DNA of 64,000 bases. Source: Streptomyces spinosus. GTDB lineage: Bacteria; Actinomycetota; Actinomycetes; Streptomycetales; Streptomycetaceae. The notes beneath the pieces were generated by a model. The model ran no database searches and was not told the DNA's origin. It was given only the letters and a program-made list of their open reading frames with translations. The position numbers and the translations under genes are program-made. Shown piece after piece: positions 1-10,378 of this stretch; position 1 is the stretch's first letter; the number at the start of each line of letters is the position of its first letter. The stretch is from positions 62,001-126,000 of the forward strand of contig NZ_JAINRC010000005.1 in assembly GCF_020400655.1 (NCBI RefSeq), in the 5' to 3' direction.

Positions 1-184
1 GGCCCAGGATCGTCAGGTTGGTGACGGACTTGCCGGAGCCCGACTCGCCGACGATCCCGAGAGTCTGGCCCTTGACGAGGTCGAAGCTGAGTCCGTCGAC
101 GGCCTTGACGATGCCGTCCTCGGTGGAGAAGTGGACCCTGAGGTCCTTGACGGAGAGGAACGGCTGCTGATCGGTGCTCGTCAC
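1..184 (-). CDS. bldKD: Peptide ABC importer ATPase, N-terminal part (BldKD-like)
   Basis: Only the first 61 codons are inside the window; the gene continues beyond the left edge. The GTG start at 184 follows AGGAG with 7 bases between. The segment covers the first strands of an ABC ATPase and a complete Walker A, GESGSGKS, about residues 49-56. It is the ATP-hydrolysing subunit of a membrane importer. It lies fourth in a minus-strand run of permease, lipoprotein, permease, ATPase, the order known for bldKA-bldKE, where two ATPases end the operon. The bldK identity is inferred from that order; the ABC family call is secure. Confidence 0.8.
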   Translation of the reverse strand, partial: MTSTDQQPFLSVKDLRVHFSTEDGIVKAVDGLSFDLVKGQTLGIVGESGSGKSVTNLTILG

Positions 185-255
185 GGGGACGCTCCTGGGG
201 GGTGATGCGAGGTGTCGCCGGGTGGGGCGGGTGGGAAGGGACGGCGGGGCGGAGG

Positions 256-1236
256 TCAGGCGAGCCGGATCCGCGGGTCGATGAGGGCGTAGACGGCGTC
301 GACGATGATGTTGAAGAGCACGATGGCGCCGGCGGACAGGAGGGTGACGCCGAGCACCATGGGCAGGTCGCTCTTGTTCACGGCGTCGAGCGCGAGCCGG
401 CCCACGCCCTGGAGGCTGAAGACGGACTCGGTGATGATCGCGCCGCCGATCAGGGTGCCCAGGTCGACACCGAAGATGGTGACGATCGGGCCCATCGCAC
501 CGCGCCAGGCGAAGCGGAGGAAGACGTTGCGGCGGGAGAGGCCCTTGGCCCGGGCCGTGCGGACGTAGTCCTCGCTGAGCTGCTCCACGAGCTGCGAGCG
601 CGACATACGCGTGTAGTTGGCGGTGAAGATGATGGCGAGCACCAGCCACGGCAGCAGCAGGCCGGAGACCCACTTGACCGGGTTCTGGGTGATCGGCGTG
701 TACGACGGGTTGTCCAGGATGCCCAGCTTGAAGACCAGGAAGTACATCGCGATGTACCCGACGAAGTAGATCTGCAGCGAGGAGCCGAGCAGCGAGGCCG
801 AGCTGGCGACCTTGTCCTGCCACTTGCCCTGCTTGAGGGCGGCGATCATGCCCGCGCCCACACCGATGACGAGGAAGACCACGGCCGCGCCGAAGGCGAG
901 CGAGAGCGTCAGCGGGAGCCTGTCCATGATCGTGCCGAGGACCGGCTCACGGTTGGCGAAGGAGTAGCCCAGGCACGGGGCGCTGCAGTTGCCGAAGTCG
1001 CCGTAGCTGCGTCCGACGAAGATGCCCTTGAGCCAGTACCAGTACTGGACCGGGATCGGGTGGTCGATGCCCAGGTTGTGCCGCACCTGCTTCAGCATGT
1101 CGGGCGTGCAGTTCTTGCCGCAGGACATCATGGCGGGGTCACGCGGGATGGCGTAGAACAGCCAGAACGTGACCGCGCTGATGATCAACAGGATGACCAG
1201 CGCGCCGAGGAGTCGGCGGACGAGGAAGCGGAACAT
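256..1236 (-). CDS. bldKC: Peptide ABC importer permease (BldKC-like, DppB type)
   Basis: A 326-residue inner-membrane permease of the DppB/OppB family that forms half of the translocation channel for di- or oligopeptides. The N-terminal start [17 protein letters not shown] is the usual amphipathic first helix of the family. About six membrane segments follow, and the coupling loop that contacts the ATPase is near residues 225-245 ([13 protein letters not shown]). An insert with Cys at about residues 39 and 43 and two more near 85-89 lies in the first external loop. It sits 95 bases after the binding-protein gene, with a strong stem-loop between them, and 71 bases before the ATPase gene. Confidence 0.9.
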   Translation of the reverse strand: MFRFLVRRLLGALVILLIISAVTFWLFYAIPRDPAMMSCGKNCTPDMLKQVRHNLGIDHPIPVQYWYWLKGIFVGRSYGDFGNCSAPCLGYSFANREPVLGTIMDRLPLTLSLAFGAAVVFLVIGVGAGMIAALKQGKWQDKVASSASLLGSSLQIYFVGYIAMYFLVFKLGILDNPSYTPITQNPVKWVSGLLLPWLVLAIIFTANYTRMSRSQLVEQLSEDYVRTARAKGLSRRNVFLRFAWRGAMGPIVTIFGVDLGTLIGGAIITESVFSLQGVGRLALDAVNKSDLPMVLGVTLLSAGAIVLFNIIVDAVYALIDPRIRLA

Positions 1237-1289
1237 GGGGCGTGACTTTCCGGACGGGGCGCCGTCGCCGGGGTGAGGGGTGGGCCGGA

Positions 1290-1316
1290 GGGGGCGGCCG
1301 GGTCCTGGCCGCCCCC
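1290..1316 (-). other. Intercistronic stem-loop after the bldKB-like gene
   Basis: A perfect 10-bp inverted repeat (1290-1299 with 1307-1316) with a 7-base loop lies just after the stop codon of the binding-protein gene and before the permease gene. It has no T-run on the minus strand, so a full terminator is unlikely. Such hairpins after binding-protein genes of ABC operons commonly protect the upstream mRNA or reduce read-through, giving more binding protein than permease. That role is inferred here. Confidence 0.6.
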
Positions 1317-1331
1317 GAGGGGTCGTGCGCC

Positions 1332-3092
1332 TTACTTCTTGGCGTACAGCTTGCAGAGCGCGATGCAGGTGTTGCCGGCGTCGAACACGACGTTGCCGAC
1401 CTTGGACCCGTACATCCAGTTGCGGATGGAGTGGTAGTCCGGGACGACCGCCGCCAGCTCCATGATCTGGCGGTCGACGTTGCCCCAGGCCTTGTTGGCC
1501 TCCGCCGGGTCGGTGATCTTCGCGGCGGCGTCGATCGCCTTGTTGACGCTCGGGTCGTTCAGCTGGGCGTAGTTGCTGCGGCCGTCGCCGATGTTCTTGC
1601 CGCTCCAGCAGGGGTAGAAGACCGAGTAACCGTTCGGCCAGTCCGGGCTCCAGCCGGCCGCGAACAGGTCGTAGTCGTTGTCGATCTTGCCGATCTGGGT
1701 GTAGAACGTCGACTTGTCGACCTGCTTGTTGACGACCTGGAAGCCGGCGGCCTCCAGCGCGTTCTTGATCGCGACGGCGGACTTCACCGCGTTGTCGGAG
1801 TGCTGGTAGGCGATGACCAGCTTCTGGCCGAGCTTGCCGGCCTCCTTCAGCAGGGCCTTGGCCTTGTCCGGGTCGCCACCGGGCTTCTTGTCCGTGCCGT
1901 AGAGGTCGAACTTCTGGTAACCGGGGGTCACCGGGCTGAGGATCGTGGTGGCCAGCTCGCTGCTGGCCTTGCCGCCGCGGATGGTCTGCAGCTGCAGGTG
2001 CGGCCACGCCCAGTTGATGGCCTGGCGGACCTTGACGTCCTTGATGCGGGTCGTGTTGATCGGCCAGTAGTAGGTGACCGTGTCGACCTGGGTGAGGACG
2101 CGCTGCTTGAGCTTCGCGTTGGTGAGGACCTGGGCGATGCGCTCCGGGGCGACCTCGTTGAAGATCGACATCGTGTACTGGTCGTTCCCCTTGTCCGCGA
2201 TGTAGCGGTCGGTGGAGGCGATCAGCTCGAAGCCGAACTGGAAGACGTACTGGTCCGGGTAGTTGTTGCGGATCGGGTCCGTCTTCGCGTCCCAGTGCTC
2301 GTTGCGCACGTAGGTCAGCGACTTGCCGATCTTGCGGTCACCGATCTTGTAGGGGCCGCAGGAGAACGGGCGCTTGTCGTACTTCTCCTTGGTGTCGTGC
2401 TTCTTCGGCACCAGGGAGTAGCCGCGCATGGCGAGCGTGTAGTTGAAGTCCGTGCGGGGCTCGGTGAGGTGGAAGGTCACCGTCTTGCCGGAGATCTCGA
2501 CCGACTCGAGGTGCTTGCCGTCGTACGGGCCCTTGTACTTGTCGCCGCCGACCAGCCACTGCTGGACGTAGCGCGGACCCTCGGTGATGAAGCTCGCGAA
2601 GAGGCGCTCGAAGGTGTGGCGGACGTCGTCCATGGAGACGTCGGAGCCGTCCTCCCACTTGATGCCGTCCTTGAGGGTGAACGACCAGGTCTTGCCGCCG
2701 TTCTTCATGGTGCCGGCGTCGGTGGCCGCGTCGCCGACGAGGGTGCAGCCGCCCTTGTCGTCGATCTTGTAGCCGGTCAGGCCACGCATGATCGGGACGG
2801 TGATGGCGCCCTCGGTGGAGACGTAGATCTGCGCCGGGTCCATGTGGTCCATGTCGAACTGGTCCAGCGAGTAGATCGTGCCGCCCTTGACGGCGCCCGC
2901 GACCTCAGGAGCCGGACCGACCGAGTCGGCCTTCGTGCCGACCGGGATGTTGACCGTCTTGGACTTGCTCACCGACGGCACGTCGTTGTGACCGGAGCCC
3001 TTGGAGTCATCGCTGCTGCAGGCGCTCAGCACCGAGGTGGAGGCTGCCGCCACACCGGTGGCGATCAGGAAGTTTCTACGAGAAAAGGACAT
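1332..3092 (-). CDS. bldKB: Peptide-binding lipoprotein (BldKB-like), Tat signal
   Basis: A 586-residue family 5 extracellular solute-binding protein (SBP_bac_5) that captures peptides outside the cell. The N terminus shows a twin-arginine motif SRRNFLIA (residues 4-11), a short hydrophobic stretch and a lipobox LSAC with the lipidated Cys at residue 25, so it is probably exported folded by Tat and then lipid-anchored. Family features such as WSFTLKDGIKWEDG are present. It is flanked by permease genes on both sides in the order bldKA-bldKB-bldKC. In S. coelicolor BldKB delivers an extracellular signal for aerial growth; that role here is inferred from gene order. The start has only a weak ribosome-binding site. 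Confidence 0.85.
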   Translation of the reverse strand: MSFSRRNFLIATGVAAASTSVLSACSSDDSKGSGHNDVPSVSKSKTVNIPVGTKADSVGPAPEVAGAVKGGTIYSLDQFDMDHMDPAQIYVSTEGAITVPIMRGLTGYKIDDKGGCTLVGDAATDAGTMKNGGKTWSFTLKDGIKWEDGSDVSMDDVRHTFERLFASFITEGPRYVQQWLVGGDKYKGPYDGKHLESVEISGKTVTFHLTEPRTDFNYTLAMRGYSLVPKKHDTKEKYDKRPFSCGPYKIGDRKIGKSLTYVRNEHWDAKTDPIRNNYPDQYVFQFGFELIASTDRYIADKGNDQYTMSIFNEVAPERIAQVLTNAKLKQRVLTQVDTVTYYWPINTTRIKDVKVRQAINWAWPHLQLQTIRGGKASSELATTILSPVTPGYQKFDLYGTDKKPGGDPDKAKALLKEAGKLGQKLVIAYQHSDNAVKSAVAIKNALEAAGFQVVNKQVDKSTFYTQIGKIDNDYDLFAAGWSPDWPNGYSVFYPCWSGKNIGDGRSNYAQLNDPSVNKAIDAAAKITDPAEANKAWGNVDRQIMELAAVVPDYHSIRNWMYGSKVGNVVFDAGNTCIALCKLYAKK

Positions 3093-3172
3093 GCTGAGCC
3101 TGCCTAGAAGGTTGGTCGGAACAGACGGGACCAGCCGGGTGTCTCCGCCCCGGGCCGGGTGGAACTGCGTTG

Positions 3173-4201
3173 CTAGCGCTTCGACTTCGGGTCGAGCGCG
3201 TCGCGCACCGAGTCGCCGAGCAGATTGAAGGCGAGGACGAAGATCACCATGGCGAGGCCCGGGAAGAGCAGGAAGGTGATGTCCTCGGTGTAGAACGTGG
3301 CGCCGCGGCCGATCATCACGCCCCAGTCGGGAGTGGGGTCGGTGACGCCGACGCCGAGGAAGGCCAGTCCGGCCTCGGCGGTGACGTACGCCGGCAGCAT
3401 GAGCGTGGACTGGATGATGATCGGGGTCCACAGGTTGGGCAGCAGCTCCTTGAACACGATGCGCATCGGGGACGCGCCCGTGACCTTCGCCGCCTCGACG
3501 AACTCGCGCTCACGCAGGCCGAGCACCTGGCCGCGCAGCAGACGCGCGATGGACGCCCAGCCGAAGGCGGAGAGCACGACGATCAGGGAGAAGACGACCA
3601 GCCCGGTCGGGATGTTGTCGTCCGGCTTGACGAAGATGCCGTAGACGACCGGCATGAAGGCGATGAAGAAGAGCGTGGACGGGAACGACAGCAGGATGTC
3701 GATGACCCGGCCGACGAGGTAGTCCGTCTTGCCGCCCAGGTAGCCGGCCGTGACGCCCACCACGACGCCGACGATGGTCGTCAGCAGGGTCGCGGCGGTG
3801 GCGATGCCCAGCGAGTTGCGGATCGCGTAGAGCAGGAAGGTGAACACGTCCCGGCCGAGCTGGGGCTCGATGCCGAACCAGAACTCGGAGCTCATGCCGC
3901 CGTTGGGGCCCGCGGGGTACGAGAACGCGTCGAGCAGGCTCGGGTCCTGGCTCGCGTACGTGGTGTACGGGTCCTTGCCGTACAGCTTGGCTATGAGCGG
4001 TGCCGCGACACCGATCACGAAGAAGAAGATCACGATGCAGGCCGATATGACGCCTGTCCGGTCGCGCTTGAAGCGCTTCCAGGCCAGTCGTCCCGGGGAA
4101 CGCCCCTCGCCGCCCTTCGGGTCGCCGGAGGTAGTCACCTTCTCGACGGACTCGTCGGTCACCTCGAGGGGGACAGCCGCAGATGGAGTTGGGAGGGTCA
4201 T
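3173..4201 (-). CDS. bldKA: Peptide ABC importer permease (BldKA-like, DppC type)
   Basis: A 342-residue DppC/OppC-type permease, partner of the DppB-type subunit in the same operon. It has a 40-residue cytoplasmic N-terminal extension, a first membrane helix at about 48-72, an external loop and then the conserved permease core, with the coupling-loop sequence REREFVEAAKVTGAS near residue 230. The ATG at 4201 follows AGGAG with 4 bases between. It is the first gene of the minus-strand operon and faces a divergent second importer across a 472-base region. Placement of a permease first, ahead of the binding protein, is the unusual order that suggests bldK. Confidence 0.85.
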   Translation of the reverse strand: MTLPTPSAAVPLEVTDESVEKVTTSGDPKGGEGRSPGRLAWKRFKRDRTGVISACIVIFFFVIGVAAPLIAKLYGKDPYTTYASQDPSLLDAFSYPAGPNGGMSSEFWFGIEPQLGRDVFTFLLYAIRNSLGIATAATLLTTIVGVVVGVTAGYLGGKTDYLVGRVIDILLSFPSTLFFIAFMPVVYGIFVKPDDNIPTGLVVFSLIVVLSAFGWASIARLLRGQVLGLREREFVEAAKVTGASPMRIVFKELLPNLWTPIIIQSTLMLPAYVTAEAGLAFLGVGVTDPTPDWGVMIGRGATFYTEDITFLLFPGLAMVIFVLAFNLLGDSVRDALDPKSKR

Positions 4202-4673
4202 GGTGCTCCTGGCCCAAGGGAGGGTCTGATGACTCCGCAGGGCACTCCCCTACGGGCTACGCCGGACTTTTTCAACGCAATTCATTCAAGGTCAATAAAT
4301 TCTCGGCCGCCTTGGTTTTGTCTTTACCTTCTTTACTCTCGCTTGATCATTCCGTAGCTACGCGGGTAGCGCGCCGTAATCAATCCGTGCTTCACATCGG
4401 GCCAAACGGACTAAGCGGGCAAGGCGTTCGATATGCGGACGGTGGAGTGTCGACATGCGTACATCGGCCCGTCGCAATCCAACGTTTCGGCATCGTTACG
4501 CGAAGATCTATTGCGCTCTCCGCGCAAGATCATCAAGCCCTCTGAGAGGGTGGTGCCTGCATTCGGATGACCTCTCCCCCCAAAGGCCGCTCAATCGGGC
4601 GGCGGGCATGCGATACGTGCCTTATGTGGCGATATTGGCCAGTAGTGGATCCACGTCGCGGAGGAGGCACGCC
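4202..4673. promoter_or_regulatory. 472-base divergent control region between two peptide importers
   Basis: No convincing gene lies here. The central part (about 4265-4345) is clearly AT-richer than its surroundings, as expected for promoters. On the minus strand a TTGAAA at about 4274-4269 is followed 17 bases later by TAGGGG, a possible promoter for the BldKA-like gene, and a TTGACC lies at 4295-4290 without a good -10. The plus-strand operon is preceded by GAGGAGG at 4661. No operator could be assigned with confidence. Confidence 0.45.
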
Positions 4674-6299
4674 ATGCGGGGAGTCACGCGGGCCCGAGGG
4701 GCCGTGTGCGCGGTGGCGCTGGCCCTCGCCGCCACCGGCTGCGGGGGCGGCGGCTCAGGCGGCGGCACCGCCGGCGCGGTGCTCAGCTCCTCGTGGGGCG
4801 ACCCGCAGAACCCGCTGGAGCCCGCCAACACCAACGAGGTGCAGGGCGGCAAGGTCCTCGACATGATCTTCCGGGGCCTGAAGAAGTACGACCCGAGGAC
4901 CGGCAAGGCCACCGACATGCTCGCCCGGTCCATCGACACCGACGACTCGCGGAACTTCACCATCAGGGTGAAGCCCGGCTGGACCTTCTCCAACGGCGAG
5001 AAGGTCACCGCCCGCTCCTTCGTGGACGCCTGGAACTACGGCGCCGGCCTGAGGAACAACCAGAAGAACGCCCTCTTCTTCGGCTACATCGACGGCTACG
5101 ACAAGGTGCACCCCGGCACCGGCAGGCAGACCGCCGACACCCTGTCCGGGCTGAAGGTGGTGGACGACCACACCTTCACCGTCCGGCTCAACCAGAAGTT
5201 CTCCAGCTTCCCGGACACCCTCGGCTACGCGGCCTTCGCCCCGCTGCCGCGCGCCTTCTTCACGGACCACGCGGCCTGGCTCCGCAAGCCGGTCGGCAAC
5301 GGTCCGTACATGGTGGCTTCCTATATGAAGGGCGCTCAGATGTCCCTGCGGAAGTGGGACGGCTACCCGGGCCCGGACAAGGCACGCAACGGCGGGGTCG
5401 ACCTGAAGGTCTACACCGACGGCAACACCGCCTACACCGACCTGATGTCCGGCAACCTCGACCTGGTGGACGACGTGCCCGCCGCCCAGCTGAAGAACGT
5501 CAGGACCGACCTGGGCGACCGCTACATCAACACCCCGGCCGGCATCCTCCAGACCTTCGCCTTCCCCTACTACGACAAGGCGTGGGACAAGCCGGGCACG
5601 GAGAAGGTCCGCACGGGCCTGTCCATGGCGATCAACCGGAAGCAGATCACCGAGACGATCTTCCACGGGACCCGCACCCCGGCCACCGACTGGACCTCGC
5701 CCGTCCTCGGCGTGGCGGGCGGCTTCAAGGAGGGCCTGTGCGGCAAGCCCTGCGAGTACCACCCGGACGAGGCGAAGAAGCTGATCAAGGAGGGCGGCGG
5801 GATCCCCGGCGGCCAGGTGAGGATCACGTACAACGCGGACACGGGCTCGCACAAGGAGTGGGTGGACGCCGTGTGCAACTCCATCAACAACGCGCTCGGC
5901 GACGACAAGGCGTGCGTCGGCAACCCGGTCGGCACCTTCGCCGACTTCCGCAACCGCATCGGGCAGCACAAGATGACCGGGCCGTTCCGCGCGGGCTGGC
6001 AGATGGACTACCCGCTCATCCAGAACTTCCTCCAGCCGCTGTACTACACGAACGCCTCCTCCAACGACGGCAAGTGGTCGGACAAGGAGTTCGACGAGCT
6101 GGTCGACCGGGCCAACGCCGAGAGCGACCAGACCAAGGCCGTACGGCTGTTCCAGCAGGCCGAGGGCGTCGTCCGGGACCACATGGCGGCCATCCCGCTG
6201 TGGTACCAGAACGGCAGCGCCGGCTACTCCGAGCGGCTGTCCGACGTGGCACTCAACCCGTTCAGCGTGCCCGTCTACAACGAGATCAAGGTCGGCTGA
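4674..6299 (+). CDS. Peptide-binding lipoprotein of the second importer
   Basis: A 541-residue SBP_bac_5 lipoprotein. The start ATG at 4674 follows GAGGAGG by 6 bases and opens a typical signal peptide ending in AATGC, with the lipidated Cys at residue 23 followed by a Gly-rich linker. Family motifs include FRGLKKYDPRTGK, WTFSNGEKV and LSMAINRKQI. Unlike the BldKB-like protein on the other strand it has no twin-arginine pair, so it should use the Sec route. It heads a five-gene operon (binding protein, two permeases, two ATPases) with only 6 bases to the next gene. Substrates are probably oligopeptides. Confidence 0.9.
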   Translation: MRGVTRARGAVCAVALALAATGCGGGGSGGGTAGAVLSSSWGDPQNPLEPANTNEVQGGKVLDMIFRGLKKYDPRTGKATDMLARSIDTDDSRNFTIRVKPGWTFSNGEKVTARSFVDAWNYGAGLRNNQKNALFFGYIDGYDKVHPGTGRQTADTLSGLKVVDDHTFTVRLNQKFSSFPDTLGYAAFAPLPRAFFTDHAAWLRKPVGNGPYMVASYMKGAQMSLRKWDGYPGPDKARNGGVDLKVYTDGNTAYTDLMSGNLDLVDDVPAAQLKNVRTDLGDRYINTPAGILQTFAFPYYDKAWDKPGTEKVRTGLSMAINRKQITETIFHGTRTPATDWTSPVLGVAGGFKEGLCGKPCEYHPDEAKKLIKEGGGIPGGQVRITYNADTGSHKEWVDAVCNSINNALGDDKACVGNPVGTFADFRNRIGQHKMTGPFRAGWQMDYPLIQNFLQPLYYTNASSNDGKWSDKEFDELVDRANAESDQTKAVRLFQQAEGVVRDHMAAIPLWYQNGSAGYSERLSDVALNPFSVPVYNEIKVG

Positions 6300-6305
6300 G
6301 CCGCC

Positions 6306-7229
6306 ATGGGGCGCTATGTCGTCCGGCGACTGCTCCAGATGGTCCCCGTCTTCGTCGGGTCCACCCTGCTGATCTTCCTCATGGTCAACGTCATGGGCGA
6401 TCCCGTGGCAGGCCTGTGCGGGGAGCGGGCGTGCGACCCGGCGACGGCGGCCCAGCTGAAGCGGGAGTTCGGCTTGGACAAGCCGGTCTGGCAGCAGTAC
6501 CTCACCTACATGGGGCACCTGTTCACCGGCGACTTCGGCACGGCGTTCAACGGGCAGAAGGTCACCGAGCTGATGGGCACCGCCTTCCCGGTCACCATCC
6601 GGCTGACCGTCGTGGCGATCCTGTTCGAGATCGTCATCGGCATCACGCTGGGCGTCGTCACGGGCCTGAAGCGCGGCCGGCCCGTCGACACCACCGTGCT
6701 GCTGCTCACCCTGGTGGTGATCTCCGTCCCCACCTTCGTCACCGGTCTGCTGCTCCAGCTGCTGCTCGGGGTGAAGTGGGCCTGGACCAGACCCTCCGTC
6801 TCCCCGGACGCGCCCTTCGGCGAGCTGATCGTGCCGGGGCTGGTCCTGGCCTCGGTCTCGCTGGCCTACGTCACCCGGCTGACCCGCACCTCCATCGCGG
6901 AGAACAAGCGCGCGGACTACGTCCGTACGGCCGTCGCGAAGGGCCTGCCCCGGCGCCGGGTCATCACCCGGCACCTGCTGCGCAACTCGCTCATCCCCGT
7001 GGTCACGTTCATCGGCACGGACATCGGGGCGCTGATGGGCGGGGCGATCGTCACCGAGCGGATCTTCAACATCCACGGCGTCGGCTACCAGCTCTACCAG
7101 GGCATCCTGCGCCAGAACACCCAGACGGTCGTCGGCTTCGTCACCGTACTCGTCCTCGTCTTCCTGGTCGCCAACCTCCTCGTCGACCTCCTGTACGCCG
7201 TACTCGACCCGAGGATCCGCTATGCCTGA
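6306..7229 (+). CDS. Peptide ABC importer permease (DppB/OppB type)
   Basis: A 307-residue integral membrane permease with about six helices. The N terminus MGRYVVRRLLQMVPVFVGST is typical for DppB-type subunits, and the ATPase-coupling loop is at about residues 197-215 (DYVRTAVAKGLPRRRV). It ends in the usual LYAVLDPRIRYA. It follows the binding protein by 6 bases and overlaps the next permease by 8 bases, so the operon is tightly coupled in translation. Confidence 0.92.
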   Translation: MGRYVVRRLLQMVPVFVGSTLLIFLMVNVMGDPVAGLCGERACDPATAAQLKREFGLDKPVWQQYLTYMGHLFTGDFGTAFNGQKVTELMGTAFPVTIRLTVVAILFEIVIGITLGVVTGLKRGRPVDTTVLLLTLVVISVPTFVTGLLLQLLLGVKWAWTRPSVSPDAPFGELIVPGLVLASVSLAYVTRLTRTSIAENKRADYVRTAVAKGLPRRRVITRHLLRNSLIPVVTFIGTDIGALMGGAIVTERIFNIHGVGYQLYQGILRQNTQTVVGFVTVLVLVFLVANLLVDLLYAVLDPRIRYA

Positions 7230-8235
7230 GCAGCAGCCGTACGAGGCCGGGCGTGCCGTCGCCGGTACCGGGATGGGCGGCGCGATGGACCTCGCGGCGA
7301 GCGAGGCGACCACGCTGGAGCGGGCCCCGGGCGGACCGGAGGGCCCCGGGCCGGGGGGGTTCGGGCCGCAAGGCGTGGGGCCGGCCGGCAGGCCGCGCTC
7401 CCTGTGGTCGGACGCCTGGCGGGACCTGCGCCGCAACCCGGTCTTCCTGCTCTCCGCCCTGGTCATCCTCTTCCTGGTGTTCATCTCGCTCCGGCCGTCG
7501 GCGATCGCCTCCGGGAACCCGCTCGCGTGCGACCTGGCCAAGGCGCAGGACGGCTCGGCTCCGGGGCACCCCTTCGGCTACGACGGCCAGGGCTGCGACG
7601 TCTTCACGCGCACGGTGTACGGCGCCCGTACGTCGGTGACGGTCGGGGTGCTGGCCACGCTCGGCGTGTCGGTGTTCGGGTCGGTGCTGGGCGGGCTGGC
7701 GGGCTACTTCGGGGGCCTGTGGGACGCGGTGCTGTCCCGGATCACGGACGTCTTCTTCGCCATCCCGGTCGTCCTCGGCGGACTCGTCCTCCTCTCGGTC
7801 GTGACCTCCAATACGGTCTGGCCGGTCATCGGGTTCATGGTGCTGCTCGGCTGGCCGCAGATCTCCCGCATCGCGCGCGGCTCGGTCATCACCGCCCGGC
7901 AGAACGACTACGTCCAGGCCGCCCGCGCGCTGGGCGCCTCCGACGCGCGGATCCTGCTGCGGCACATCGCGCCGAACGCGGTGGCCCCGGTGATCGTCGT
8001 GTCGACCATCGCGCTGGGCACCTACATCGCCCTGGAGGCGACGCTGTCCTACCTCGGCGTGGGCCTGAAGCCCCCCAGCGTCTCCTGGGGCATCGACATC
8101 TCCGCCGCCTCCCCGTACATCCGCAACGCGCCCCACGCCCTGCTGTGGCCCTCGGGTGCCCTGGCGGTGACGGTGCTGGCGTTCATCATGCTCGGCGACG
8201 CGGTCCGCGACGCCCTCGACCCGAAGCTGAGGTGA
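7222..8235 (+). CDS. Peptide ABC importer permease (DppC/OppC type)
   Basis: A 337-residue DppC-type permease. It begins with an unusually long Pro- and Gly-rich cytoplasmic segment (about 58 residues) before the family core RSLWSDAWRDLRRNPVFLLS and the first membrane helix. The coupling loop is near residues 220-245 (DYVQAARALGASDARIL). It overlaps both neighbours or nearly so and completes the membrane channel with the preceding DppB-type protein. Confidence 0.92.
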   Translation: MPEQQPYEAGRAVAGTGMGGAMDLAASEATTLERAPGGPEGPGPGGFGPQGVGPAGRPRSLWSDAWRDLRRNPVFLLSALVILFLVFISLRPSAIASGNPLACDLAKAQDGSAPGHPFGYDGQGCDVFTRTVYGARTSVTVGVLATLGVSVFGSVLGGLAGYFGGLWDAVLSRITDVFFAIPVVLGGLVLLSVVTSNTVWPVIGFMVLLGWPQISRIARGSVITARQNDYVQAARALGASDARILLRHIAPNAVAPVIVVSTIALGTYIALEATLSYLGVGLKPPSVSWGIDISAASPYIRNAPHALLWPSGALAVTVLAFIMLGDAVRDALDPKLR

Positions 8236-8243
8236 CGCACGCC

Positions 8244-9210
8244 GTGCTGCTCGACGTCCGCGACCTGCACGTGGAGTTCCACACCCGGGACGGCGTCGCC
8301 CACGCCGTCAACGGCGTCGGTTACGCCGTCGACGCGGGTCAGACGCTGGCGGTGCTGGGGGAGTCGGGGTCGGGCAAGTCCGTCACCGCGCAGGCCGTGA
8401 TGGGCATCCTCGACACGCCGCCCGGTCGGATCACCCGGGGGCGGATCCTGTTCCGGGGACGGGATCTGCTGACGCTGAAGGGCGAGGAACGCAGGAGGAT
8501 CCGGGGCGCCGGAATGGCGATGATCTTCCAGGACGCCCTGTCCGCCCTCAACCCGGTGATGACGGTGGGGGACCAGCTGGGGGAGATGTTCGTCGTCCAC
8601 CGGGGCGCGTCGCGCAGGGACGCGCGGGCGAGGGCCGTGGAGCTGATGGAGCGGGTACGCATCCCGGCCGCCGCCCAGCGTGTGCGCGACTACCCCCACC
8701 AGTTCTCCGGCGGGATGCGCCAGCGCATCATGATCGCCATGGCGCTGGCCCTGGAACCGGCGCTGATCATCGCCGACGAACCCACCACCGCCCTCGACGT
8801 CACCGTCCAGGCGCAGGTCATGGACCTCCTCGCGGACCTGCGGCGCGAGTACCGCATGGGGCTGATCCTCATCACCCACGACCTGGGCGTCGTCGCCGAC
8901 GTCGCCGACAGGATCGCGGTGATGTACGCGGGCCGGATCGTGGAGACCGCGCCCGTCCACGACCTCTACAAAGCCCCCGCCCACCCCTACACCCGGGGCC
9001 TGCTGGACTCCATCCCCCGCCTCGGCCACAAGGGCCGGCAGCTCTACGCCATCAAGGGCCTGCCACCCAACCTGACGCACATCCCGCCCGGCTGCTCCTT
9101 CCACCCCCGCTGCCCCCTGGCCAGGGACGTCTGCCGTACCGAGGAACCCCCGCTGTACGAGGTGTCCGGCGAGCGGGGCAGCGCCTGCCACTTCTGGAGG
9201 GAGTGCCTCG

Positions 9211-9227
<17 letters not shown>
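8244..9227 (+). CDS. Peptide ABC importer ATPase (DppD/OppD type)
   Basis: A 327-residue ABC ATPase. Walker A is GESGSGKS near residues 37-44, the signature is FSGGMRQR, Walker B is [13 protein letters not shown], and the C-terminal oligopeptide-transporter domain has the Cys cluster [14 protein letters not shown] that in this family can bind an Fe-S cluster. The GTG at 8244 is preceded by GAGGTGA; an alternative GTG at 8232 overlaps the previous stop codon. It pairs with the ATPase encoded next as a heterodimer. Confidence 0.9.
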
Positions 9228-10263
<1,036 letters not shown>

Positions 10264-10278
<15 letters not shown>

Positions 10279-10299
10279 CATGGCGCACCCCGGCCCGTT
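10264..10299. terminator. Hairpin terminator at the end of the second importer operon
   Basis: A perfect 14-bp inverted repeat (10264-10277 with 10286-10299) with an 8-base loop overlaps the stop codon of the last ATPase gene. It lies between convergent genes and can act in both directions. There is no long T-run, which is normal for Streptomyces. Confidence 0.75.
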
Positions 10300-10378
10300 C
10301 ACGGCACCCGCACGGCCGTACGTCCTTCAGGATGCCGCGTCGGTATAGCGGCACGGCTTCGGCGAAGTTGCCTGTGTG

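Noticed and set aside
1242..3107. Long plus-strand reading frame opposite the BldKB-like gene
   Set aside because: Its translation is rich in Val/Asp/Arg/Gly with no domain, as expected for the antisense of high-GC coding DNA; the minus-strand frame is a clear binding protein.
4202..4673. AdpA-type binding sites (TGGCSNGWWY) in the importer control region
   Set aside because: Only a one-mismatch candidate (TGGCGATATT near 4627) was seen; too weak to report as a feature.
4755..7541. 928-codon minus-strand frame opposite the second importer genes
   Set aside because: It is an antisense artefact of biased third positions; the plus strand encodes a lipoprotein and two permeases in that interval.
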